Below, piece after piece: positions 55,551 to 64,000 of a stretch of DNA of 64,000 nucleotides. The notes under the pieces are model-generated. The model ran no database searches. It had not been told where the DNA came from and worked only from the letters and a program-made list of their open reading frames with translations. The position numbers and the translations under genes were made by a program. The first letter of the stretch is position 1. Each line of letters starts with the position of its first letter. The DNA is taken from positions 1,550,001 through 1,614,000 of the forward strand of contig NZ_QYUN01000002.1 of assembly GCF_003590875.1 (NCBI RefSeq), in the 5' to 3' direction. The DNA is from Noviherbaspirillum cavernae (GTDB lineage: Bacteria > Pseudomonadota > Gammaproteobacteria > Burkholderiales > Burkholderiaceae_D).

Positions 55551-56720
55551 ATGACGGCTCTTACCAATCTGCTGGATCTTGATCCCGCGCAACTCGTCGC
55601 CTACTGCGGGGAGTTGGGTGAGAAGCCGTTTCGCGCAAAACAATTGCAGCGCTGGATTCATCAGTTCGGTGCCAGTGATTTTGACGCGATGACCGATTTG
55701 GCGAAATCCTTGCGCGAAAAGCTCAAGGTTCGCGCCACCATCGCCGCACCCTCGATCATCAGTGACCATACTTCCGCCGACGGCACGCGAAAGTGGCTGG
55801 TGGATGTCGGGCAGGGCAATGCGGTCGAAACTGTATTCATTCCCGAAGAAAACCGCGGCACGCTATGCGTTTCAACGCAAGCGGGCTGTGCAGTCAATTG
55901 CAGGTTCTGCTCAACCGGCAAGCAAGGCTTCAGTCGGAATCTGATGGTTGGCGAAATCATCGGCCAACTCTGGATGGCGGAATTCGAGTTGCGCAAGACG
56001 AAAGGCGTTGAACCGGGGCCGAAGGGCGAGCGCCAGATCACGAATGTCGTGATGATGGGCATGGGTGAGCCATTGCTCAACTTTGAGCCGACAGTGACCG
56101 CATTGAAGCTGATGCTGGACGATAACGCTTACGGATTGTCCCGGCGTCGAGTGACACTATCGACGAGTGGCGTCGTGCCCATGATCGATAAATTGGCGCA
56201 AGAGTGTCCGGTTGCGCTGGCGGTGTCGCTGCATGCCTCGAACAATGGTTTGCGCGACGGCCTTGTACCTCTGAACAAAAAGTACCCACTTGAAGACTTG
56301 ATGGCAGCATGCAAGCGTTATCTTGCATACGCGCCGCGCGATTTCATTACTTTCGAATATTGCATGCTGGATGGCGTCAACGACACTGACAAGCATGCAC
56401 GCGAACTGGTAGCGCTAGTACAAAACAGCGCCAATCCGGTGCCTTGCAAATTCAATCTTATTCCCTTCAATCCCTTTCCTGAGTCTGGTCTGCTGCGCTC
56501 CAACAATGCGCGCATCAAGGCGTTTGCACAGATTTTGATCGATGCGGGAATTGTCACCACCATCAGAAAAACGCGCGGAGATGACATCGATGCGGCCTGC
56601 GGTCAGCTGGCGGGAGAGGTGCAGGACCGTACACATGTGCAGGAGCGGATGCAAAAGATGGTTGAATACCAGAAGAAGTTCGGCAAGAACTTTGGCCGCA
56701 TCGTGGAGATATCTACGTGA
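55551..56720 (+). CDS. rlmN: Dual-specificity 23S rRNA/tRNA A2 methyltransferase RlmN
   Basis: Radical SAM enzyme, 389 residues, that methylates A2503 of 23S rRNA and A37 of some tRNAs. Radical-SAM cluster Cys in [20 protein letters not shown]. Other family motifs: [32 protein letters not shown] and the methyl-carrying Cys near the C-terminus ([12 protein letters not shown]), partner of the Cys after the radical motif. Stop overlaps the pilF start. Confidence 0.96.
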   Translation: MTALTNLLDLDPAQLVAYCGELGEKPFRAKQLQRWIHQFGASDFDAMTDLAKSLREKLKVRATIAAPSIISDHTSADGTRKWLVDVGQGNAVETVFIPEENRGTLCVSTQAGCAVNCRFCSTGKQGFSRNLMVGEIIGQLWMAEFELRKTKGVEPGPKGERQITNVVMMGMGEPLLNFEPTVTALKLMLDDNAYGLSRRRVTLSTSGVVPMIDKLAQECPVALAVSLHASNNGLRDGLVPLNKKYPLEDLMAACKRYLAYAPRDFITFEYCMLDGVNDTDKHARELVALVQNSANPVPCKFNLIPFNPFPESGLLRSNNARIKAFAQILIDAGIVTTIRKTRGDDIDAACGQLAGEVQDRTHVQERMQKMVEYQKKFGKNFGRIVEIST

Positions 56721-57517
56721 GAATGACTTGGCAATGCTCCGCGCTCGCCGCCATGGCTGTGTTCACTCTGATGTTGAGCGGCTGCGCATTGAATCCTTCC
56801 AGTGCCTCACAAAGTGAATTACCGACCAGTTTGGAGCAGACCGACAATCAACACCGGGCGCGCATTCGGTTGCAATTGGCGGTTGGATACTACGAGCAGC
56901 GTCAAATGACGGTCGCGTTGGATGAAGTGCGGCAGGCACTTCAGGCGGATCCGAATTTTGCCGATGCTTACAGTGTGCGCGGCTTGATTTACATGGATAT
57001 AGGGGAGAATCGACTGGCGGAAGAAAACTTTCTGCATGCGATCAAGTTGTCCCCGAATAATCCGGATTTCAATAACAATTACGGGTGGTTCCTTTGCCAA
57101 AACGCGCGAGAGCGTCAATCCATCTCGTACTTTGAGGGAGCGCTGAAGAGTCGCGCTTATCAATCTCCGGCCAAGGCGCTCAATAATGCAGGAGTGTGCA
57201 GTCTGAAGGTGCAGGACAAGGCGGCAGCGGAAAAGTATTTTTCGCAAGCGTTCCAGTACGAACCGGGCAATGCGTCCACGAATGTCAATCTCGCAAAGCT
57301 CTATTACGAACAGCGTGATTACGAACGCGCGCGGTTTTATGCCGACCGCGTGGTGAAAACGGATGGCGCGCAGGCAGACGCTTTGTGGCTGGCTATCAAG
57401 ATCGAGCGCAAACGCGGCGATCGGACAGCTGAGTCCAGTCTCGCAACCCAATTGCGACGCCGATATCCAAATTCCGTGGAATATGCCGCTTATCAGCGTG
57501 GAGCTTTTGATGAGTGA
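56717..57517 (+). CDS. pilF: Type IV pilus biogenesis lipoprotein PilF/PilW
   Basis: Outer-membrane pilotin that helps secretin assembly. 266 residues. GTG 56717 (overlapping the rlmN stop) or ATG 56723. Lipobox in [14 protein letters not shown]. Five to six TPR units, e.g. [37 protein letters not shown] and [20 protein letters not shown]. Position between rlmN and rodZ is the common betaproteobacterial order. Confidence 0.94.
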   Translation: MRMTWQCSALAAMAVFTLMLSGCALNPSSASQSELPTSLEQTDNQHRARIRLQLAVGYYEQRQMTVALDEVRQALQADPNFADAYSVRGLIYMDIGENRLAEENFLHAIKLSPNNPDFNNNYGWFLCQNARERQSISYFEGALKSRAYQSPAKALNNAGVCSLKVQDKAAAEKYFSQAFQYEPGNASTNVNLAKLYYEQRDYERARFYADRVVKTDGAQADALWLAIKIERKRGDRTAESSLATQLRRRYPNSVEYAAYQRGAFDE

Positions 57518-58469
57518 TCAGGAAGTGAATGCATCTATGGCATCGGACCTTGACGTAGGTGTTGCCAGCGAGAGCAAGACGCCCGGCGCGCAGCTTGCGG
57601 CCGTTCGGCAATCCCATGGCTGGTCGGTTGAACAGGTGGCGAGCCAGCTCAATTTGGCACCGCGTCAAATACATGCAATAGAAAGCGATGACTATGCAGC
57701 GCTGCCCGGCATGCCGATTGCGCGCGGCTTTATTCGGGCCTATGCGAAGTTGCTGAAGGTTGATGCCGTGCCGTTGCTGGCAACAATTTCGGGCGATGCG
57801 GCAGTTGCCAATGAAGGCATTACGCCGCCGAGAACATTGTCGATGCCGTTTGCTGAAACACGCTTGCCCACCATGGTGAGCCGACAGGGGTTTTCTGGAA
57901 AAAGACTCACAGGCGTGCTCGCTGTTGTTGCACTTGTTGCCGGATTGGGAATGGCGCAGCAGTCCGGAAAATTAGGTGAAATGTTGCAGTCATTGACTTC
58001 TGCATTGGGTCACAGTGATGCTCTCGAATCCGTGTCGGCGCTTGCGTCAGCGACAGCACCCGCGCAAGCAGAGGTGACGGTTCCTGTGAGCGTCGAGAGT
58101 CTGTCGACGGCTACCTCGACTGGAGGCGAGGCAGCAAATGTAGCTCCGGTGGTTGCGATGGCTGAATCTCCTGTCGAGGTTGCAACGACGGCGGACACTG
58201 TCGCTCCGACCATAGAAAAAACTGCGATGGAGCATGAAGCGCTGGTCCTGAAGGCTCATGCGGACTCCTGGATCGAAATCAAACGGCCCGATAACAGTAT
58301 TGTGTTTTCGGGATTGGTAAAGGCGGGAAAGACTGAAACAATCGATTTGCCAGGGCCTGTTTCGCTGGTCATTGGCAATGCGTCAGGTGTTGATGCGAGT
58401 TTGCGCGGTACTTCACTCGAGCTAAAGGCGAATACAAGCAGCAATGTCGCTCGCCTGAATTTGAAATGA
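57510..58469 (+). CDS. rodZ: RodZ-like cytoskeletal membrane protein
   Basis: 319 residues. N-terminal HTH_25 domain ([49 protein letters not shown]), one transmembrane helix ([18 protein letters not shown]), a long Ala/Ser/Thr periplasmic linker and a C-terminal DUF4115 domain ([39 protein letters not shown]). Binds MreB and helps cell shape in relatives. ATG 57510 overlaps the pilF end by eight bases; GGAG lies upstream. Confidence 0.93.
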   Translation: MSDQEVNASMASDLDVGVASESKTPGAQLAAVRQSHGWSVEQVASQLNLAPRQIHAIESDDYAALPGMPIARGFIRAYAKLLKVDAVPLLATISGDAAVANEGITPPRTLSMPFAETRLPTMVSRQGFSGKRLTGVLAVVALVAGLGMAQQSGKLGEMLQSLTSALGHSDALESVSALASATAPAQAEVTVPVSVESLSTATSTGGEAANVAPVVAMAESPVEVATTADTVAPTIEKTAMEHEALVLKAHADSWIEIKRPDNSIVFSGLVKAGKTETIDLPGPVSLVIGNASGVDASLRGTSLELKANTSSNVARLNLK

Positions 58470-58470
58470 G

Positions 58471-59748
58471 ATGAAGATGTCGTCCGTGAATTCCCCAATT
58501 GCATCCGGTCCGCTTTCCCGCCGTAAAGGGCGCATGGTGACAATTCGTCATGGCTTGCGCGAAATTGATGTTGGCGGCATTGCACCGATTGTCGTCCAGT
58601 CGATGACGAACACCGATACTGCAGATGTGATTGCGACCGCGATTCAGGTGAAGGACCTGGCGCGCGCGGGTTCAGAGCTGGTACGTATTACCGTGAACAA
58701 TCCTGAAGCGGCGGCGGCGGTGCCGGCCATTCGGGAACAGTTGGACAAGATGGGCGTTGATGTTCCTTTGGTAGGGGACTTTCACTATAACGGTCATAAA
58801 CTCCTCAAGGACTACCCGGAGTGCGCCCAGGCGCTGTCGAAATATCGAATCAATCCGGGCAATGTGGGGCAGGGGGCCAAGCGCGACATGCAGTTCGCGC
58901 AAATGATCGAGATCGCATGCCAGCATGACAAGCCGGTTCGCATTGGTGTGAATTGGGGCAGTCTTGACCAGGTGCTTCTTGCGCGCATCATGGACGAGAA
59001 TGCGCAGCGTACCGAGCCTTGGTCCGCGCAGGCCGTCATGTACGAGGCGCTCGTTACCTCTGCCATTGAAAATGCGCAAAGAGCGGAAGAAGTCGGTTTG
59101 GCTGCCAACAAGATCATCTTGTCGTGCAAAGTCTCCGGTGTGCAGGACTTGATCGCGGTTTATCGTGAGCTTGCGCGTCGCGCCGATTATCCTTTGCACC
59201 TCGGCTTGACGGAAGCCGGCATGGGCAGCAAGGGGATCGTGGCATCGACTGCTGCGCTTGCTGTGCTGCTGCAGGAGGGCATCGGCGATACGATTCGTGT
59301 TTCATTGACGCCGGAACCGGGCGGTGACCGTACGAAAGAAGTCATTGTTGCACAGGAAATTCTGCAGACGATGGGATTGCGCAAGTTCACGCCCATGGTG
59401 ATTGCGTGTCCGGGATGCGGACGAACGACCTCGACGGTTTTCCAGGAGCTTGCAGACAAGATTCAAACCTATTTGCGCGAGCAGATGCCGGCGTGGAAAG
59501 AGCAATACCGCGGCGTTGAAAGCATGAACGTCGCTGTGATGGGATGTATCGTCAACGGCCCTGGCGAATCCAAGCATGCAAACATCGGCATCAGTCTGCC
59601 GGGCACGGGTGAGTCTCCGGCCGCGCCGGTATTCATCGATGGTGAGAAAAGTGTCACGTTGCGCGGCGAGCGCATTGCTGAAGATTTCCAGGCCATCGTG
59701 CTGGACTATGTCAAAACTCGTTATGGAAAAGACGCTGCGACGTCTTGA
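58471..59748 (+). CDS. ispG: (E)-4-hydroxy-3-methylbut-2-enyl-diphosphate synthase
   Basis: MEP-pathway enzyme for isoprenoids, 425 residues. Family start [34 protein letters not shown]; the [4Fe-4S] Cys are in [15 protein letters not shown] and [17 protein letters not shown]. The middle insert present in many betaproteobacteria is seen as the residues after [15 protein letters not shown] 58471 or 58477. Immediately after rodZ, a common pairing. Confidence 0.96.
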   Translation: MKMSSVNSPIASGPLSRRKGRMVTIRHGLREIDVGGIAPIVVQSMTNTDTADVIATAIQVKDLARAGSELVRITVNNPEAAAAVPAIREQLDKMGVDVPLVGDFHYNGHKLLKDYPECAQALSKYRINPGNVGQGAKRDMQFAQMIEIACQHDKPVRIGVNWGSLDQVLLARIMDENAQRTEPWSAQAVMYEALVTSAIENAQRAEEVGLAANKIILSCKVSGVQDLIAVYRELARRADYPLHLGLTEAGMGSKGIVASTAALAVLLQEGIGDTIRVSLTPEPGGDRTKEVIVAQEILQTMGLRKFTPMVIACPGCGRTTSTVFQELADKIQTYLREQMPAWKEQYRGVESMNVAVMGCIVNGPGESKHANIGISLPGTGESPAAPVFIDGEKSVTLRGERIAEDFQAIVLDYVKTRYGKDAATS

Positions 59749-59776
59749 TCATGACGCCAACTGTTGTCTCAAAAGA

Positions 59777-61129
59777 ATGTCTGAAAACAAGAAAGCAGAA
59801 AAAATCGTCGGCGTGAAAGGGATGAACGACATCCTGCCCGCGGATGCACCGCTGTGGGAGCTGTTTGAGAATACTGTGCAATCGGTATTGAAAAGCTATG
59901 GCTTCCAGCAAATCCGCACGCCCATTGTCGAGTCAACAGCGCTCTTTGCGCGCGGTTTGGGCGCGGTCACCGATATCGTCGAAAAAGAGATGTACTCGTT
60001 TGTCGATTCGATGAACGGCGACAACCTCACGCTGCGACCGGAAAGCACCGCCGGCGTGGTTCGTGCCGCGCTCGAACATAACTTGACATACGACGGGCCA
60101 AAGCGCCTGTGGTATGCCGGTCCGATGTTTCGCCATGAAAGGCCCCAGCGCGGCCGCTATCGTCAATTCCACCAGGTTGGAGCGGAAGCGCTCGGCTTCA
60201 CCGGACCGGATATCGACGCGGAATTGATCATGCTGTGCCAACGGCTGTGGGATGACCTTGGTCTGCAAAACATCAAGCTGGAATTGAATTCAATTGGTAA
60301 CGCGGATGAGCGGAACAGACATCGCGCCGATCTCGTCACTTACTTTGAGCAGCACAAAGACATGCTCGACAATGACGCCCAGCGCCGCCTCCATTCGAAT
60401 CCGTTGCGCATCCTGGATACCAAAAACCCTGCTATGCAGGAGATGGTCAATGCGGCTCCGAAGCTGCTTGATTACCTTGGAGAGGATTCGCGTACGCATT
60501 TCGAAGGGGTGCAACGAATCCTGCGGCATAACAATATCCCCTTCACCATCAATTCACGCCTCGTGCGCGGCATGGATTACTACAACCGTACCGTATTCGA
60601 GTGGGTAACAGACCAGTTGGGCTCACAAGGTACGATATGCGGCGGAGGTCGTTATGACCCGTTGATCGAAATGTTCGGCGGCAAACCGACTCCGGCCTGC
60701 GGGTTTGCGATCGGCGTTGAGCGCTTGCTCGAACTGATGAAGGCCGCGGGTGAGCAGTTCACGCCGAATCAGTGCGACGTCTATGTGGCTCATCAGGGCG
60801 ATGCCGCACAATTGCAGGCATTTCTCGTGGCAGAACGTCTGCGCGATGCCGGCCTCGATGTCGTTCTGCACTGTTCGTCGGCCGGCGCCGGCAGCAGCTT
60901 TAAATCGCAAATGAAACGCGCCGACGCAAGCGGTGCCGCCTTCGCAGTGATTCTGGGCGAAGACGAGATGGCAAAAGGCGTTGCCACCATCAAGGCAATG
61001 CGATTGGGCGAAGGCGAGAACAACCAGACTGCGGTTGCGCTCGACAATGTTGCCGATCACGTGCTTGACCAGATTGCCTGTGGCGGCGACTGCGACCATC
61101 CGGATCATAATCATCATCACCATCATTAA
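59777..61129 (+). CDS. hisS: Histidyl-tRNA synthetase
   Basis: Class II aminoacyl-tRNA synthetase, 450 residues. [20 protein letters not shown] at the start; motif 2 [21 protein letters not shown]; histidine-specific [15 protein letters not shown] and [19 protein letters not shown]; anticodon domain at the end. ATG 59777 chosen since the family starts here; upstream frame overlaps ispG. The last residues [15 protein letters not shown] form a natural His-rich tail. Confidence 0.96.
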   Translation: MSENKKAEKIVGVKGMNDILPADAPLWELFENTVQSVLKSYGFQQIRTPIVESTALFARGLGAVTDIVEKEMYSFVDSMNGDNLTLRPESTAGVVRAALEHNLTYDGPKRLWYAGPMFRHERPQRGRYRQFHQVGAEALGFTGPDIDAELIMLCQRLWDDLGLQNIKLELNSIGNADERNRHRADLVTYFEQHKDMLDNDAQRRLHSNPLRILDTKNPAMQEMVNAAPKLLDYLGEDSRTHFEGVQRILRHNNIPFTINSRLVRGMDYYNRTVFEWVTDQLGSQGTICGGGRYDPLIEMFGGKPTPACGFAIGVERLLELMKAAGEQFTPNQCDVYVAHQGDAAQLQAFLVAERLRDAGLDVVLHCSSAGAGSSFKSQMKRADASGAAFAVILGEDEMAKGVATIKAMRLGEGENNQTAVALDNVADHVLDQIACGGDCDHPDHNHHHHH

Positions 61130-61141
61130 TACGTTATCAAC

Positions 61142-61792
61142 ATGGCATACGATCTCGAAGAACAAGAACAACTAGCGTCCTTGAAGGCTTGGTGGGGCAA
61201 GTACGGCAACCTGTTGACGTGGGTGCTGATCATTGCCTTGGCGGGCTACGCGGCATGGATGGGCTGGAACTACTATCAGCGCAATCAATCGTTGCAGGCC
61301 TCGCAGTTGTATGACGAGATGCAGAAAGCGCTTGCGGCAAAAGACGTTGAGAAAGTGCAGCGTGCGGCAACTGACATGACTGACAGATTTGGCAGAACAG
61401 CCTACGCGCAAATGGGGGCCTTGGCGGCGGCCAAGGCTGCGTTCGACGCGAACGACTTGAAAACTGCCAAGGCTAGACTCCAGTGGGTCATTGATCATGG
61501 GCATGATGATGAATACAAGGCCATTGCGAAGGTTCGTCTGGCCGGGATTCTTCTTGACGAGAAAGCCTTTGATGAGGGCTTGAAGCTATTGTCACAAGAA
61601 TTTCCTGCGCAGTTTGCAGGTGTGGTTGCCGATCGCAAGGGCGATATATTGGTCGGACAGAACAAACTCGAAGAAGCTCGTTCGGCATATCAGGTTGCAC
61701 TGGATAAAACGGATCAAAAGAATCCAGCCCGCCAGTTGATTCAGTTGAAACTGGACGCGATCGGCGGAACACCTGCCAAAACCGTTGGTTAA
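61142..61792 (+). CDS. yfgM: YfgM family tetratricopeptide membrane protein
   Basis: 216 residues. Short cytoplasmic start (MAYDLEEQEQLASLKAWWGKYG), one transmembrane helix (LLTWVLIIALAGYAAWMGW), then a periplasmic TPR_21 domain (LYDEMQKALAAKDVEKVQRA, FDANDLKTAKARLQWVIDHG). In relatives it binds the Sec translocon and PpiD. Located between hisS and bamB as in Escherichia coli. Confidence 0.93.
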   Translation: MAYDLEEQEQLASLKAWWGKYGNLLTWVLIIALAGYAAWMGWNYYQRNQSLQASQLYDEMQKALAAKDVEKVQRAATDMTDRFGRTAYAQMGALAAAKAAFDANDLKTAKARLQWVIDHGHDDEYKAIAKVRLAGILLDEKAFDEGLKLLSQEFPAQFAGVVADRKGDILVGQNKLEEARSAYQVALDKTDQKNPARQLIQLKLDAIGGTPAKTVG

Positions 61793-61811
61793 CCGGCAGT
61801 AAGGGGAGAAA

Positions 61812-62963
61812 ATGCGCAGCGTACTGAAGCTCACTTGTATTGGGGCAATCGCAGTATTGGCGGGATGTTCGTCGTTGAATCCTTTCGCCAAAAAATCCGA
61901 ACCACGCAATCCGCCGGCGGCATTGGTCGACTTTAAGCCGACGATGTCCGTTCGCACCGCATGGACGGCTTCCGTTGGCAATGCGGGTGCCTATTCATTT
62001 TCGCCTGTGCTGGCAAATGACAGTCTGTACGTTGCGGCTGCGGACGGTTCCGTGATGCGTGTCAGTCCGATCAACGGTCATCCCATGTGGCGCATCAACG
62101 CAGGCATGCCATTGACCGCGGGAGTGGGAAGTGACGGCGCGACTGTCGCGGTTGCGGGCGAGAAGGGCGTGCTGTTGGCATTCGATGCGGATGGCAAGCC
62201 GCGCTGGAAAGCGCAGGCCTCAAGCGAGATACTGTCCGCTCCGGCAGTAGGGCAGGGGCTTGTGGTTGTTCGCAGCTTGGACAATCGCATTGCTGCCTAT
62301 GATGCCGAATCGGGGGTACGTCGGTGGGTTGCGCAACGCACGGTGCCACCGCTGACCTTGCGCACTGCGCCTGGAATCGTCATCGCGAACTCCACCGCAT
62401 TTGTCGCGTTGCCAGGTGGCCGGCTTCTTGCCCTTGCCTTGTCGAATGGCGGCGCACGGTGGGAAGTGGCGGTCGGCGATCCGCGTGGAACGACTGAGCT
62501 GGAGCGTATTGCGGATATATCCGGTGCGCCGGTCGTCGCCGGACGCGATATTTGCGCCGTGGCATACCAAGGGCGGGTCGCGTGCTTCGATGTCGCTACG
62601 GGGCAGCCACGCTGGGCCAAGGAGTTATCCAGCGATGTCGGCCTGGGAATGGATGAGCGCTTCGTATTTGCCGCCGATGAGCGCGGTGCGGTGAGCGCGT
62701 TTTCGCGTGAAAGCGGCGCAGGCGTATGGCGAAACAACAAATTAGCCAATCGCGGTTTGTCGACTCCTGTCTCGTTTGGCCGCGCGATTGCGGTCGGCGA
62801 TGCGCAGGGTTATGTACATTTCCTTTCACGCGAAGATGGGGCATTGCTCGCGCGTTCTGCGACGGATGGCAGTGCCATCATTGCAGCCTCGCCTCTGGTT
62901 GCCGGCTCGAACGTGATTTTTCAAACCAAAGCAGGAGCTGTGGTCGCGTTAGCGTCCGAGTAA
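61812..62963 (+). CDS. bamB: Outer-membrane assembly lipoprotein BamB
   Basis: 383 residues, eight-bladed beta-propeller (PQQ-like repeats) of the BAM complex. Lipobox in [13 protein letters not shown]. Repeats such as [40 protein letters not shown] and [17 protein letters not shown] are clear, with a conserved blade-5 segment [19 protein letters not shown]. Follows yfgM by 19 bases and precedes der. Confidence 0.95.
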   Translation: MRSVLKLTCIGAIAVLAGCSSLNPFAKKSEPRNPPAALVDFKPTMSVRTAWTASVGNAGAYSFSPVLANDSLYVAAADGSVMRVSPINGHPMWRINAGMPLTAGVGSDGATVAVAGEKGVLLAFDADGKPRWKAQASSEILSAPAVGQGLVVVRSLDNRIAAYDAESGVRRWVAQRTVPPLTLRTAPGIVIANSTAFVALPGGRLLALALSNGGARWEVAVGDPRGTTELERIADISGAPVVAGRDICAVAYQGRVACFDVATGQPRWAKELSSDVGLGMDERFVFAADERGAVSAFSRESGAGVWRNNKLANRGLSTPVSFGRAIAVGDAQGYVHFLSREDGALLARSATDGSAIIAASPLVAGSNVIFQTKAGAVVALASE

Positions 62964-62970
62964 GAATTTG

Positions 62971-64000
62971 ATGAAGCCGGTTATTGCATTAGTAGGCCGA
63001 CCGAATGTCGGTAAATCCACGTTATTCAACCGGCTTACCCGGTCGCGCGATGCACTTGTCGCCGACCTACCAGGATTGACTCGCGATCGGCATTACGGCG
63101 AAGGTCGTGTCGGCGAGCGGCCATTCCTCGTCATCGATACCGGTGGTTTCGAACCGGTTGCCAAAGACGGGATCATGCATGAGATGGCCAAGCAGACGAA
63201 ACAGGCTGTGGCGGAAGCGGATGTGGTTATTTTCATCGTCGATGGCCGTCAGGGGCTGACTCCGCATGACAAGACGATCACCGATTTTCTTCGCAAATCC
63301 GGTCGTTCCGTCATGCTCGTGGTTAACAAGGCCGAGGGCATGAAATACACTTCGGTCGCATCAGACTTTTACGAGTTGGGCCTGGGCGATCCCTATGTCA
63401 TTTCTGCCGCCCACGGAGATGGCGTGGCGGATTTGGTGGAAGAGTCTTTGAACCTCGCATTCGCCCAACGACCGGTCGACGATGAAATCGAAGAGTCCAG
63501 CAGCAAAGGCATCAAAATCGCCATCGTTGGTCGCCCCAATGTCGGCAAGTCCACACTGGTAAACGCGCTTCTTGGCGAAGATCGCGTTATCGCATTCGAC
63601 ATGCCCGGTACTACCCGCGATGCCATCGAGATTCCTTTCGAGCGAGATGAAAAACAATACACATTGATTGACACTGCAGGCATACGCAGGCGCGGCAAGG
63701 TATTTGAGGCGATCGAGAAGTTTTCCGTAGTCAAGACCTTGCAGTCGATTTCCGAAGCCAACGTTGTGCTGTTATTGCTTGATGCTCAGCAAGATATCTC
63801 TGAACAGGATGCCCATATTGCCGGCTTCGTACTTGAATCTGGTCGTGCACTGGTTGTCGGAATAAATAAATGGGATGGCTTGACCGCTGACCGCAGGGAT
63901 GAAATCAAGATTGATATTGAACGCAAGCTGAATTTCCTGTTTTTTGCGAAATTCCATTTCATTTCGGCATTAAAGGTGACAGGGATCGGTCCACTGATGA
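62971..64000 (+). CDS. der: Ribosome-assembly GTPase Der (EngA), 3' end outside window
   Basis: Two-GTPase protein needed for 50S subunit assembly. Starts ATG 62971, eight bases after the bamB stop; 343 codons are visible before the window ends. G1 motifs appear twice: [17 protein letters not shown] and [19 protein letters not shown]3 in each domain: DTGGF and [11 protein letters not shown]4: VVNKAEG (domain 1) and GINKWDG (domain 2). The KH-like C-terminal domain is not in the window. Confidence 0.97.
   Translation, partial: MKPVIALVGRPNVGKSTLFNRLTRSRDALVADLPGLTRDRHYGEGRVGERPFLVIDTGGFEPVAKDGIMHEMAKQTKQAVAEADVVIFIVDGRQGLTPHDKTITDFLRKSGRSVMLVVNKAEGMKYTSVASDFYELGLGDPYVISAAHGDGVADLVEESLNLAFAQRPVDDEIEESSSKGIKIAIVGRPNVGKSTLVNALLGEDRVIAFDMPGTTRDAIEIPFERDEKQYTLIDTAGIRRRGKVFEAIEKFSVVKTLQSISEANVVLLLLDAQQDISEQDAHIAGFVLESGRALVVGINKWDGLTADRRDEIKIDIERKLNFLFFAKFHFISALKVTGIGPLM

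Noticed and set aside
61081..61129. His-rich tail on hisS as an engineered purification tag or vector artefact
   Set aside because: The tail is preceded by a native-looking metal-rich segment, uses mixed codons and is followed by the normal yfgM gene; no cloning scar.

Overview
The window reads as chromosome of a betaproteobacterium of the order Burkholderiales, most likely near the Oxalobacteraceae (Herminiimonas/Collimonas-like). The basis is the gene order acnA, CitE-like lyase, mdh, gntR, sdhCDAB-sdhE, gltA, odhA-odhB-lpdA, together with a Bug/TctC receptor, a DUF2863 protein and the blocks surE-pcm-nlpD-rpoS and rlmN-pilF-rodZ-ispG-hisS-yfgM-bamB-der. The species cannot be fixed from sequence reading alone.

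Bases 1 to about 19080 are an integrated mobile island. It starts inside a P4-type tyrosine integrase, continues with an AlpA-type regulator and a primase/helicase replication module, a small unknown pair (DUF6884-like plus GIY-YIG-like), and an insertion-sequence cluster: one IS3-family element with no target duplication next to a truncated HNH nuclease, then two apparently identical tandem IS5-family (IS427-group) copies. After this comes a more AT-rich defence block: a Dcm-like C5-cytosine methyltransferase, a frameshifted vsr, an MvaI/BcnI-type restriction enzyme, a PD-(D/E)XK-like nuclease of unknown type and an OLD-family ATPase/TOPRIM nuclease. The island abuts the 3' end of tRNA-Pro(GGG) at 19080-19156, which keeps its own terminator. 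Three loci in the island carry CCGAA-type short repeats, two of them flanking the replication operon.

From 19.2 kb the sequence is core genome. 19.2-23.6 kb holds a Bug receptor, an M14 carboxypeptidase, a CYTH protein and DUF2863. 23.7-41.3 kb is a TCA-cycle supercluster: aconitase, a CitE-like lyase and malate dehydrogenase on the minus strand, then a GntR/UTRA regulator with an 18-bp palindrome upstream, and on the plus strand succinate dehydrogenase with its FAD assembly factor, citrate synthase and the complete 2-oxoglutarate dehydrogenase complex. 41.3-48.1 kb holds a lipoprotein, ZapE, a coiled-coil secreted protein, a PP2C phosphatase, a DinG-like helicase and a quinone oxidoreductase with a TetR-like palindrome. 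48.2-54.1 kb is surE-pcm-nlpD-rpoS, an exonuclease and rlmD. 54.1-64 kb is a Bax-inhibitor protein, ndk, rlmN, pilF, rodZ, ispG, hisS, yfgM, bamB and der, which runs off the window.

The best places to look for an undescribed system are the two-gene unit at 6696-7833, the extra nuclease beside the CCWGG-type restriction locus at 15581-16588, and the repeat sets at 3080-3131, 5585-5664 and 8056-8130.
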